A program made the translations under genes and the position numbers. The notes beneath the pieces were generated by a model. That model was not told where the DNA came from. It did no database searches and saw only the letters and a program-made list of their open reading frames with translations. From NCBI GenBank assembly GCA_000381585.1, contig KB906736.1, positions 1 through 64,000 of the forward strand: 64,000 bases of DNA. The letters are read 5' to 3'. The stretch is from Acidobacteriaceae bacterium KBS 83 (GTDB lineage: Bacteria > Acidobacteriota > Terriglobia > Terriglobales > Acidobacteriaceae). This document shows positions 27,646-36,126 of this stretch, piece by piece (position 1 is the stretch's first letter; the number at the start of each line of letters is the position of its first letter).

Positions 27646-29823
27646 CTACTGAGGCGGCTGTTGTGGCTGCGGCGCCGCCTGGGCCGGAGGCAGCGGTGAA
27701 GGCGGCGCCACCGGCTGAGTACGTAACTGCTCCTGTTGCGAAGGCAGAGTTGTCTCCGAATTCTTTGGCGCAGGCTCGAGGCCTGGAATCGAGAGTTGCT
27801 GGGTTACCGTGCCGGAGACCCCGTCGCCGATGCTGATGTTGTACTTCGTCAGCGTGTTGGCGAGAATCTGCTCCAGTGAAGCGCGATCCTTCGCGTAGGT
27901 CGCCATTGCAGAGATGACGGTGTTCTCCGCCGCAGCCAGGTTGCGCTCCTGCTGCAGCACCAGGGCGGTGGTGGACGCGCCGTACTTGAACTTCTTCTTT
28001 TCCGCATCAAGCGCCTGCGTGTTGTACTCGCGGGTTGCCTGCGCCGCCTGCACCGCTGCGCGATCGTTGGTCAGCGCATATTGAGCATTGATGACTCCCA
28101 TGCGGATCTGGGTGTAAAGCTGCTGCAGCTTGAGCTGGTCCTGACGGAATTCGAGCAAGGAACGCTCATGCAGTGCTTGAGCCGGGCGATTCCGTAGCGG
28201 AATTGAGATGTTAACGCCCACGCCTCTATCCGGCGTGTTTCCCTTGAACAACCCGGTAAACACATCGCCGTACCCGCCGGGGGTGATCGTGCAACCCTGG
28301 GGCCCGTTTTCTTCCGGGCTGCAAGCGGGGTTTGCTGCGCCACCTAAAGTAGCAGATCCGAAGAAACCGTACAGGTCCACAACCGGCAGCAGCCCGTTCT
28401 TGACGCCTTTCAGCGTGATCTGATCGTTCTTCAGATTCAGGACGGCCTGCTCGATCTCAGGACGGTTCTGGTAAGCCTCCTTCACCAGGTCCTCCACGCC
28501 AGCTGTCTCTTCGGGCATCTCGATCAGAGACACACGGTCGGTCGGGATCACCGGCGCTTGCGCGAGCGTTGCATCACTCAGGTTCCGGGCGATCGCCTGC
28601 TTCATCACTAGCTGCTGGTACTCAAGATTGCTTTGCGAGGTGATCAGAGTCTGCTTGTCCTGCGCAACCTGGTTGTCGGCGTTTAAGACATCCAGAGGCG
28701 CCAATGTTCCGATCTGCAACTGCTTGCGGTTGTCCGATGCCACCTGCGTGGATTGGTCCAGTGCACGTTGCGCGGACAGCACATTTTCATACGCACTTAC
28801 CAGCAGCCAGTAAATGTTCTCCACTTGATTGATCGTGAACAGTAACTGCTGACGGAAGGCTGAGTCGGTGATACGCCGGTTATTGATGGCCTGGGCCATG
28901 AACCGGGTATTCACCCCGATACCAAAGCCATTGAGCAGATGCTGATTGATCGTTGCCCTGAAGCTGGAGGCAAGCTCTGGGCTGTAACCGCTGCGGAAGC
29001 TGTTGGTCGTGAGACGCGAATTCTGAAAACCCACGGTGAGCGTGGTTCCCGGGCTGTACCCCTGTTGGTACTGGAAGTTATACGAATTGGTGTTCTGAAT
29101 CAGAGTGGGAGCGCCGGTGATGAAGGAGTTCGGCTCCGGAGTGGTTGCACGTTCAAACTGAACCGTGCCGGTCAGCAGCGGATCGGATACCGTCGGCGTC
29201 GGTCCCTGCCCGTTTGCCGTTAACACCAGGCCGCTGGCTCCTGCGCCGGCCCCGGAGGCTCCAGCCGACGTGCCGCCTGGCCCTCCGCCGGAGGCCAGAA
29301 TTGCGGTGCTGCCGCCAACCGTGCCTGTCACCAGGCCGGCGGGAGAACCCAGCAGCGAGGCGCCAGCACGGGAACGCACAATGTCCGTGTCCGAGACATT
29401 CAGGTTGTAACGCGCAATCGCGATATCGAAGTTGTTCTCGAGCGCCAGCATGATGGCATCGCTCAAGCTCAAATAGATCTTTCCATTGCGCAGCAGATCG
29501 TTGAGTCTCGGAGAATTAAAAACGCTGAGAGTATCGATCGTAGTCCCACGATAGGGCGCGATCGGATTCGGGAAATGTGAGGGCGTGTTGCGGAAATCCC
29601 GCGTACCCGGTCGCATGTAGAGCGGCAGAGTGGCGTTCGGCGCCGGTGCGGCAGGCAGCCCTTGCGTAGCAGTCCCGGGATCGATCTGCTGCTGCGCTTC
29701 GGCGAGCGGCGCGAGTGTAGAAAGCATCGTCGCGGCGATTGCCGCCCATCCTGCCAGCCGCCGGCCCGTCCGCCCATTGTCGTAATTCACTCGCCGCTTT
29801 TCCTGCTTCCTGAAAAGGTTCAT
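27646..29823 (-). CDS. TolC-family outer-membrane efflux protein
   Basis: A signal peptide (residues about 22-45, ending AEAQQQ) leads into two outer-membrane-efflux domains rich in coiled coil (RALDQSTQVASDNRKQL, KKKFKYGASTTALVLQQERNL). These trimerise into outer-membrane exit ducts for RND, MacAB or type I systems. At 725 residues it is much longer than usual TolC (about 450-500). It has a Gly/Ala-rich low-complexity insertion near residue 185 and a Pro/Gln-rich C-terminal tail of about 45 residues. ATG 29823 has a G-rich ribosome site; the upstream open frame adds 11 unconvincing residues. No inner-membrane pump gene is adjacent. Confidence 0.88.
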   Translation of the reverse strand: MNLFRKQEKRRVNYDNGRTGRRLAGWAAIAATMLSTLAPLAEAQQQIDPGTATQGLPAAPAPNATLPLYMRPGTRDFRNTPSHFPNPIAPYRGTTIDTLSVFNSPRLNDLLRNGKIYLSLSDAIMLALENNFDIAIARYNLNVSDTDIVRSRAGASLLGSPAGLVTGTVGGSTAILASGGGPGGTSAGASGAGAGASGLVLTANGQGPTPTVSDPLLTGTVQFERATTPEPNSFITGAPTLIQNTNSYNFQYQQGYSPGTTLTVGFQNSRLTTNSFRSGYSPELASSFRATINQHLLNGFGIGVNTRFMAQAINNRRITDSAFRQQLLFTINQVENIYWLLVSAYENVLSAQRALDQSTQVASDNRKQLQIGTLAPLDVLNADNQVAQDKQTLITSQSNLEYQQLVMKQAIARNLSDATLAQAPVIPTDRVSLIEMPEETAGVEDLVKEAYQNRPEIEQAVLNLKNDQITLKGVKNGLLPVVDLYGFFGSATLGGAANPACSPEENGPQGCTITPGGYGDVFTGLFKGNTPDRGVGVNISIPLRNRPAQALHERSLLEFRQDQLKLQQLYTQIRMGVINAQYALTNDRAAVQAAQATREYNTQALDAEKKKFKYGASTTALVLQQERNLAAAENTVISAMATYAKDRASLEQILANTLTKYNISIGDGVSGTVTQQLSIPGLEPAPKNSETTLPSQQEQLRTQPVAPPSPLPPAQAAPQPQQPPQ

Positions 29824-30104
29824 TCGCCCCCACCCATCGAAATGCCACGTCCTCACAGAGACGGCGTATGCCGCCCCTTGGACTCCGCGTTGAGCCGGAA
29901 TCCTTCAGCCGGGCCATGCCCTGCCGCTATGTCAAGGCTTACGGACCGTACGGATCTGCCGCCATAACGTGTTGACAGTTCTTACGTTCGAGCGCCGTTG
30001 CACGTTCCCACAAATCGCTGCAAGCATCTCGATCATTGTTTGCGAGCGGCAGCAAAAAGTATATCCCAGCACCATCAAGGCCCTGCGCTATGCTCAGGCT
30101 TCGT

Positions 30105-30926
30105 ATGGACGTGTTTCCAGGCAATGAAGTTCCGTTGAACGCGCAGATGTGGAAGATCGTCCTGGCTTACGACGGCACGGATTTTCATGGCTGGCAGGTG
30201 CAGCCCGGTCTTCGCACCGTTCAAGGCGAACTGGCATCGGCGATTGAACATGTAACCGGCGAGCGCGTACTTCCCCAGGGCTCCGGGCGCACCGACGCAG
30301 GCGTGCACGCGCTCGCGCAGATCGCATCGGTGGCACTCACGTCGCCTATTCCGCAGCCGAACCTGCTGCGCGCGCTCAATCGCGCGTTACCGCCATCGAT
30401 CCGCGCAACGGAAGCGACGCACGCGCCACCCGGCTTTCATGCGCGCCACTCGGCCACCGGCAAGCAATACGAGTACCGCATTTATCGCGGGGAGATTTGC
30501 CCGCCGCAGCTCGCGAGATATGTCTATGCCCTGGCATGGCCGCTCGACGTTCGAGCGATGCAGCAAGCCGCCCCGCTCGTGGTCGGGACGCACGATTTCT
30601 CCTCTTTCGCCGCTGTTGATCCTGATCGAGCCACCCGGATGGCGGCGAATTCCGCGATCGACAACGTGCGCACCCTTACCCTCTCAGAATGGCGCGACGA
30701 GGGCGATCTGCTGATCTACAGCGTGCGCGGCGATGGATTTCTGCATCACATGGTGCGCAACCTGGTTGGCACTTTTCTGGAGATCGGCCGTGGACAACGG
30801 CTCACCTGCGATCTGACGGGATTGATGGCCGCACGCAATCGAATGGAGGCGGGGGCCACTGCTCCAGCGCGCGGTCTCTTCCTGCACTCCGTCAGTTACG
30901 CAGACAGCAGTGCTACGCTTGACTAG
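30105..30926 (+). CDS. truA: tRNA pseudouridine(38-40) synthase
   Basis: TruA isomerises U38-U40 in the anticodon arm of tRNAs. The catalytic aspartate is in GSGRTDAGVHALAQ, and other family blocks are VLAYDGTDFHGWQVQPG, RHSATGKQYEYRIYRG, VGTHDFSSFAA and GDGFLHHMVRNLVGTFLEIGRG. The enzyme core begins at Met 30147 (MWKIVLAYDG). ATG 30105 adds 14 residues, and the frame is open back to 30036. Which start is used is not clear because none has a strong ribosome site. Confidence 0.94.
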   Translation: MDVFPGNEVPLNAQMWKIVLAYDGTDFHGWQVQPGLRTVQGELASAIEHVTGERVLPQGSGRTDAGVHALAQIASVALTSPIPQPNLLRALNRALPPSIRATEATHAPPGFHARHSATGKQYEYRIYRGEICPPQLARYVYALAWPLDVRAMQQAAPLVVGTHDFSSFAAVDPDRATRMAANSAIDNVRTLTLSEWRDEGDLLIYSVRGDGFLHHMVRNLVGTFLEIGRGQRLTCDLTGLMAARNRMEAGATAPARGLFLHSVSYADSSATLD

Positions 30927-30980
30927 ACCTTTTTTGCAATGGATGTGGGCCTGTGAACTCTGTGAAAACGGCATAAAGCG

Positions 30981-32252
30981 ATGCAGTCGTTCCTGTCCCT
31001 CAACCCGCTCGGCCAGGTGCCTCAGCTTGCCGCGCAGCGGCGGGTGCACCAGGCCTTTCGCTGGCTTCATCTGCATGATGGGCTGCTGATGGATTGGCAG
31101 CGCACGCTGGTCGGCATTCCCGCGCCGCCTTTCGGCGAAGAGAGACGTGCCGAGTGGTTGCTCGAGCAGTTCCGGGCACTCGGCCTCACCAACACCCAGA
31201 TTGATGCCGAGGGCAATGTGCTGGGGCTGCTTTCATCGCCCGACCTGGGCGACATGGACCTCAACAACAATCCACGTACTGTTGTCCTCTCCGCTCATAT
31301 TGACACCGTCTTTCCCGCGGGGACTGAAGTCACTCCGCAGACCGCCGGAATGCGGCTGGTTGCGCCCGGTGCCTGCGACAACGCCGCCGGCGTGACGGGC
31401 CTGCTGGCGATAGCGGCGGCCCTGATCGATGCATCCATCACCCTGCCCTGCCCTGTCCTGTTCGTTGGCAATGTGGGAGAGGAGGGCGAGGGCGACTTGC
31501 GCGGCATGCGCTTTTTGTATCAGCGTTCAACATGGCGCGATCGCATCGCCGCCCACATAGTGCTCGACGGCGCAGGCCATGAGGTCGCGGTCACCGAAGC
31601 GCTCGGGAGCCGACGCTTTCTCGCTACCGTGACCGGGCCCGGCGGACACTCCTGGACGGACGCCGGCTCGCCCAATCCCATCGCCATCCTTAGCCAGGCC
31701 ATCGCCGCACTCACCTCGCCGGAGCAGCAACGCGAGAGCCGCACCACGCTGAACGTTGGGACTATCGAGGGCGGCAGTTCCGTCAATGCGATTCCGGAGC
31801 ATGCGAGCGCGCGCTTCGATCTCCGCTCCACATCCTCGGAGGAGCTGGTCTGTCTCGAAGTCGAGTTACATCGAGCCATCGAAGACGCGGTGCTTGCTGC
31901 AAACGCGGCGGCGGCGGAGCTGCGGCAACGGCGCCCCAATGCCCAGGCGGCTTTCACCATCGAGCGCATCGGCGACCGTCCCGCAGGCCGGCTCGAAGCC
32001 GCGGCAAAAGGTCCGATTCTCTACGAGGATCTGCTCGCAGTCGATCGCCATCTCGGCATCCGCACGGAACCGCGCATCGCCTCCACGGATGCAAACATTC
32101 CGCTCTCGCTCGGCATTGCTGCCGTCAGCATCGGCGCCGGAGGAGACGGAGGCGGCATCCACACACGCAATGAGTGGTATGACGCGACGCACCGCGAACT
32201 GGCGCTGAAGCGCATCCTGCTGCTCCTGATGCTGACAGCGGAGCGCTGTTAG
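30981..32252 (+). CDS. M20-family metallopeptidase
   Basis: The 423-residue protein has the M20 dinuclear zinc motifs: SAHIDTVFP (first His/Asp), GACDNAAGV (bridging Asp), GNVGEEGEGDLRG (catalytic Glu pair) and GGIHTRNEW (C-terminal His). The dimerisation insert is visible around GGHSWTDAGSPNP and VGTIEGGSSVNAIPEHASA. There is no signal peptide. M20 enzymes cleave dipeptides, tripeptides or acyl-amino acids; this one resembles PepT/tripeptidase-type proteins most, but the substrate is not determined. Confidence 0.88.
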   Translation: MQSFLSLNPLGQVPQLAAQRRVHQAFRWLHLHDGLLMDWQRTLVGIPAPPFGEERRAEWLLEQFRALGLTNTQIDAEGNVLGLLSSPDLGDMDLNNNPRTVVLSAHIDTVFPAGTEVTPQTAGMRLVAPGACDNAAGVTGLLAIAAALIDASITLPCPVLFVGNVGEEGEGDLRGMRFLYQRSTWRDRIAAHIVLDGAGHEVAVTEALGSRRFLATVTGPGGHSWTDAGSPNPIAILSQAIAALTSPEQQRESRTTLNVGTIEGGSSVNAIPEHASARFDLRSTSSEELVCLEVELHRAIEDAVLAANAAAAELRQRRPNAQAAFTIERIGDRPAGRLEAAAKGPILYEDLLAVDRHLGIRTEPRIASTDANIPLSLGIAAVSIGAGGDGGGIHTRNEWYDATHRELALKRILLLLMLTAERC

Positions 32253-32306
32253 GCGCAGTCGAAGAGGCTGCCTGATCCGCGGCCCTGCTCTGTTCGATCA
32301 ACGCGA

Positions 32307-33164
32307 CTAGTGAATGAACGGTGGCAGCAGGAGCGCGCGAATGCCCAACTGATTCGCGTCGAAGCGCTCCGCTCCGCCACTGGGGCGATTCACGATGGTC
32401 GCGCCGCCATGGCCATTGTCTTCCACCAGGTCTGTCGATCCGCCACCATCCAGATTGATTGCGTTGAACGCACCGAAGGCAAGCATGATCTCGGCTGTCT
32501 CGGTGGATTTCGTGCCGATGCTGTAGCCGGGCTGGCGACCATCGATTACGACAACATAGAGATACCGACCGTTCTGCTAGAGTCCCAAAGACGTCCGGGG
32601 ATTGGGGTCGGCACCATCGCCAAACGGCGTGTCGGCTCCCACATTCAGGCCATCCTGCACAATGATGCCGGAACCGGTGACGGCGTTAAAGACATTCGAG
32701 ATGTCCGTCGTGTCTGTGGTCTCCGCGATTGAGGCATGGTTCTTCTGGTCGATGAGCAAAGATGCATTTTGTCCCGGCGTGCCATCGGGGGCAGACACGG
32801 TATTGCCGTCTGAGACTGCAAGCCCGAGTACAGTCTTTTCCTCATTGGTCGCATTGCAGCAGGGAGCAAAAAAGTTCGCGTTGATCGCAGCCTGCAGACC
32901 GTACTTCAACAGGAATTGGCTGGTAGTCGACGCCACTGTGTTCAGGCTGCCCTGGCGGGGTGCCGTGTAGAACCGGATGCCGGGTGCGCGCAGGTCGACA
33001 CGCAACGCGTAGGCCACGCTCGCATCGGAGCCATCGATCGATCCGCTGGCCTGGTCGATGCCGACATACACAGGATGCCAGGGCGTGGTCTTGACGGTGG
33101 CGGCGCCGGCGCGCGCCGAGATGCAGGCAATCGCAAGCAGGATGAGCGAGAAAAGCCGCTTCAT
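32307..33164 (-). pseudogene. Phosphodiester glycosidase (NAGPA-like) gene with in-frame amber stop
   Basis: ATG 33164 opens a secreted protein (signal MKRLFSLILLAIACISARAG) with the NAGPA/DUF2233 pattern AINANFFAPC and later NPRTSLGL. At 32577-32579 the minus strand reads TAG. Beyond it the same frame continues without another stop for about 89 codons to a TAG at 32307-32309. That continuation encodes the rest of the domain: QNGRYLYVVVIDGRQPGYS, then FGAFNAINLDGGGSTDLV, which carries the family signature LDGGGS. One base change at the amber codon would restore a 285-residue protein. It is a recent nonsense mutation, a sequencing error, or less likely a read-through codon. Known relatives remove sugars from phosphodiesters. 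Confidence 0.8.
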
Positions 33165-33280
33165 ATTCGGGGGAGTCCTCCGGGGGAGATTTGTACTGCC
33201 CACCGATCATGCTCTGCGTGCCGCCGGCGTTGGTTGCACCGCGATGAAACTGCGATGACTGCGCTGCTAAACTCGCACCG

Positions 33281-34999
33281 ATGCCCCGATTGCTCTCTGC
33301 TGCCGCTCTGCTTGCCGCTACGTTGCCGCTCGTTGCCCAGTCCGGACCGCCGGACGCCATTTACTATCACGGCCACATCCTGACTGGCGTGGGGCTCGAC
33401 CGAGGCAAACTCGACTTCGTCAGCGCCATTGCGATGCGCGATGGAATCATCACTGCCACAGGCACAGATGAGTTACTGCTGAAGACAAAAGGGCCGAAGA
33501 CGCAGCTGGTCGATCTCGGCGGCGCCTTCACCATGCCGGGCATCAATGATGCGCACACGCACATGGGCGAGGCGGGCCGTATCCAGCTCTCGGTCGACCT
33601 GACCGGAAGCAAGACGCTTCAGGAGATGCTCGATCGCATCGAGCGTGCCGCGAAGATTGCCCCTGCGGGCAAATGGTTGCAGGGCGGCGGATGGGACCAC
33701 ACGATCTGGCCCGAGAAGATTCTGCCAACACGTCAGGAGCTCGATGCTGTCACGCACGGTCATCCCGCGATCTTCGAGCGTGTCGACGGTCACATTGCCA
33801 TCGCAAATACGGCGGCGCTCGAAGCGGCCGGGATTACTCACACGACAGCGGATCCGCAAGGTGGCAAATTCGATCATGACGGCCGGGGAGAACTCACTGG
33901 CATCGTCCGCGAAGACCCGGCGATGGAGATGGTTTTCAAAGTGATCCCACCTCCGACACCAGCGGAGCGCAAACGGGCCCTCTCCTTGGCGATGGCGGAT
34001 GCCTCGATCCACGGCGTCACCAGCGTGCAGGACTACTCGCAATGGGATGATTTCCTGGTGATGGAGCAGCTCGAGCGCGAAGACCATCTGCCGGTGCGTG
34101 TCTCCGAGTGGCTGACCTTTGCCGATCCGGTCGAGACGTTGAAGGAGCATCGCGCGCACCATCCCGCAGATGATCCGATGCTGCACACCGGCATGCTGAA
34201 GGGCTTTATGGACGGGTCGCTAGGCTCACGCACTGCTGCACTGAATGCGCCTTATTTCGACGATCCAGGCAACACCGGCATCCCACGTTATGACCAGGCC
34301 AAGCTCGATGCCATGACAAAGGAGCGTTCTGCGGAGCACTTCCAGATGGGCTTTCATGCCATAGGAGATCGCGCGGTTGAGATGGCGCTCAACGCATTTG
34401 CGACTCCCAAGCAGGATCCCAGCTGTGTCGTTCCGACGGTTTCGATTCCTCAACCTAAAATCACTTGCGATCCCCGCCTCCGCATCGAACACTCGCAGGT
34501 CCTGGATGCCCCCGACTTCGCTCGCTACAGAGATCTCGGCGTCATTGCCTCCATGCAGCCCAACCATCTACTCACCGACATGGCGTGGGCGGAGCAGCGG
34601 CTCGGGCACGATCGCGCCCGCTACTCTTATGCGTGGAAGAGCTTCCTCGATCACGGCATACCGCTGGCCTTCGGCACCGACTATCCGGTCGAGCCCATCA
34701 CGCCCTTCCGCGGCATCTATGCTGCTGTCACGCGTGAAAACGAAGCGGACACCCAGAGCTACTTTCCGGAAGAGAAGCTGACGATTGCGCAGGCGCTCTA
34801 CGCGTACACCCAGGGCTCGGCTTACGCGGAATTCAGCGAGTCCTACAAAGGAACGCTCGCTTCCGGCATGGCGGCCGACTTCATCGTGCTCGATCGCGAT
34901 CTCACCGCCATCCCAGCGCACGAGATCCTCGGCACCAAAGTGCTGCGCACGGTGGTCGCCGGCCATCCGACATATTTTGCGAACGTAGTCACGCGATAA
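33281..34999 (+). CDS. Secreted amidohydrolase (YtcJ-like)
   Basis: The 572-residue protein starts with a signal peptide (MPRLLSAAALLAATLPLVAQ) and has the metal-dependent amidohydrolase fold of the YtcJ/Amidohydro_3 type. Motifs are PGINDAHTHMGEAG (first metal His pair), GMLKGFMDGSLGSRTAAL, GFHAIGDRAVEMAL (His/Asp), DPRLRIEHSQVLD and PLAFGTDYPVEPITPF (catalytic Asp), then the C-terminal GTLASGMAADFIVLDRDL. The substrate is unknown. It is divergent from the NAGPA-like gene and 14 bases ahead of the EamA gene. Confidence 0.9.
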   Translation: MPRLLSAAALLAATLPLVAQSGPPDAIYYHGHILTGVGLDRGKLDFVSAIAMRDGIITATGTDELLLKTKGPKTQLVDLGGAFTMPGINDAHTHMGEAGRIQLSVDLTGSKTLQEMLDRIERAAKIAPAGKWLQGGGWDHTIWPEKILPTRQELDAVTHGHPAIFERVDGHIAIANTAALEAAGITHTTADPQGGKFDHDGRGELTGIVREDPAMEMVFKVIPPPTPAERKRALSLAMADASIHGVTSVQDYSQWDDFLVMEQLEREDHLPVRVSEWLTFADPVETLKEHRAHHPADDPMLHTGMLKGFMDGSLGSRTAALNAPYFDDPGNTGIPRYDQAKLDAMTKERSAEHFQMGFHAIGDRAVEMALNAFATPKQDPSCVVPTVSIPQPKITCDPRLRIEHSQVLDAPDFARYRDLGVIASMQPNHLLTDMAWAEQRLGHDRARYSYAWKSFLDHGIPLAFGTDYPVEPITPFRGIYAAVTRENEADTQSYFPEEKLTIAQALYAYTQGSAYAEFSESYKGTLASGMAADFIVLDRDLTAIPAHEILGTKVLRTVVAGHPTYFANVVTR

Positions 35000-35013
35000 A
35001 GAAGGAGCATGCC

Positions 35014-35940
35014 ATCGCGAAGCATACCCGCAGCGCCTCTCTGCTGCTGATCCTCACCGCGGCGATCTGGGGCTCCACGTTCGTCGTCGTAAAGGACGCG
35101 CTGCGCGATGTCTCGCCGCTGCTCTTCAATTTCCTGCGCATGGTGATTGCCACCGTGGTTCTGGCGGTGATCTATCAACGCGAATTGCGCCGGCTGAAAC
35201 GAAATTACCTGGCCGGAGGCGCTCTGGTAGGTCTCTGCCTCGCGGCCGGCTACAGCTTCCAGACTGCCGGGCTCGCCCGCACCACGCCGGCCAAATCCGC
35301 ATTCATCACCGGCCTCATCGTCGTCCTGGTGCCGATGCTTTGTGCTTTTCCCGCACTGCGGCCCAGCAGCATGCGGGCGCCCTCTCCTGCGGTATTTGCC
35401 GGCGCAGCCATGGCCTTTGCCGGCATCCTGCTGCTCACCACGCCGTCCAACACACCCTGGGGGACCCTGTTTGCCAGCATCAACACCGGTGATCTGCTGA
35501 CGCTCCTCTGCGCGCTGGGATTCGCCTTGCATGTGCTGTCCCTCGCGCACATATCGCCGCGGATGCCGCTGGGCGCGCTGGCGGTGCTGCAACTGGCGTT
35601 TTGCACCCTCCTCATGGGCGTCGCGCTGCCTCTATTCGAACGGCCGCACCTCGATTTGTCACCGCGGCTGGTCACCGCGCTGCTCGTCACCGGCGTGCTT
35701 GCCACTGCTGTCGCCTTCACCGTGCAGTCCTGGGCGCAACAGCGTCTCTCGGCCACGCGAACGGCGCTGATTCTGGCGCTCGAGCCGGTCTTCGCATTCC
35801 TGACGTCTTATTTCTTCTTTGGTGAACGGCTGTCCGGCCGCGCATCCTTCGGAGCCTTGCTGATCCTGAGCGGCATCGCATTTACTGAATTGTTGCCGCA
35901 GACAGCGCCGGCCAGCGCGCACGAGGCTCCGATTGCCTAA
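35014..35940 (+). CDS. EamA/DMT-family transporter, start codon unclear
   Basis: Ten hydrophobic helices and the EamA duplication are evident (LTAAIWGSTFVVVKDALRDV in the first unit; WAQQRLSATRTALILALEPV in the second). The first ATG in frame is 35140, but that would remove the first helix. The in-frame sequence upstream (AKHTRSASLLLILTAAIWGS) is clearly part of the protein and opens at ATC 35014. A ribosome site (GGAG at 35004-35007) and an ATG at 35009 lie just before it but in a different frame, hitting a stop at about 35050. Either one base is missing after that ATG, or a rare start is used. The family exports metabolites; the substrate is unknown. Confidence 0.75.
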   Translation: MAKHTRSASLLLILTAAIWGSTFVVVKDALRDVSPLLFNFLRMVIATVVLAVIYQRELRRLKRNYLAGGALVGLCLAAGYSFQTAGLARTTPAKSAFITGLIVVLVPMLCAFPALRPSSMRAPSPAVFAGAAMAFAGILLLTTPSNTPWGTLFASINTGDLLTLLCALGFALHVLSLAHISPRMPLGALAVLQLAFCTLLMGVALPLFERPHLDLSPRLVTALLVTGVLATAVAFTVQSWAQQRLSATRTALILALEPVFAFLTSYFFFGERLSGRASFGALLILSGIAFTELLPQTAPASAHEAPIA

Positions 35941-36126
35941 GAACTGCAATGAGTTGCACTTCCGGATAAAACCGTTCGCCGTTCCGGGCGTCTAAGAAAG
36001 CAGCGATGTCTGGATAGAGCAGCCCCCTGCGAACCATCTATACTGAATTGTCAAGTCAATTCCACTCATCTCCGGCGTACCCGCGCCGCGACAGCTATCG
36101 CGAAACTTACGAGGTTAGACCTGCAT

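Noticed and set aside
32577-32579. TAG read as pyrrolysine
   Set aside because: Nothing in the window suggests Pyl machinery and the host group is not known for it; mutation or error is simpler.
32310-32732. A 140-codon plus-strand open frame
   Set aside because: It lies antisense to the continuation of the phosphodiester glycosidase gene, which has clear domain motifs; the plus frame is a shadow.
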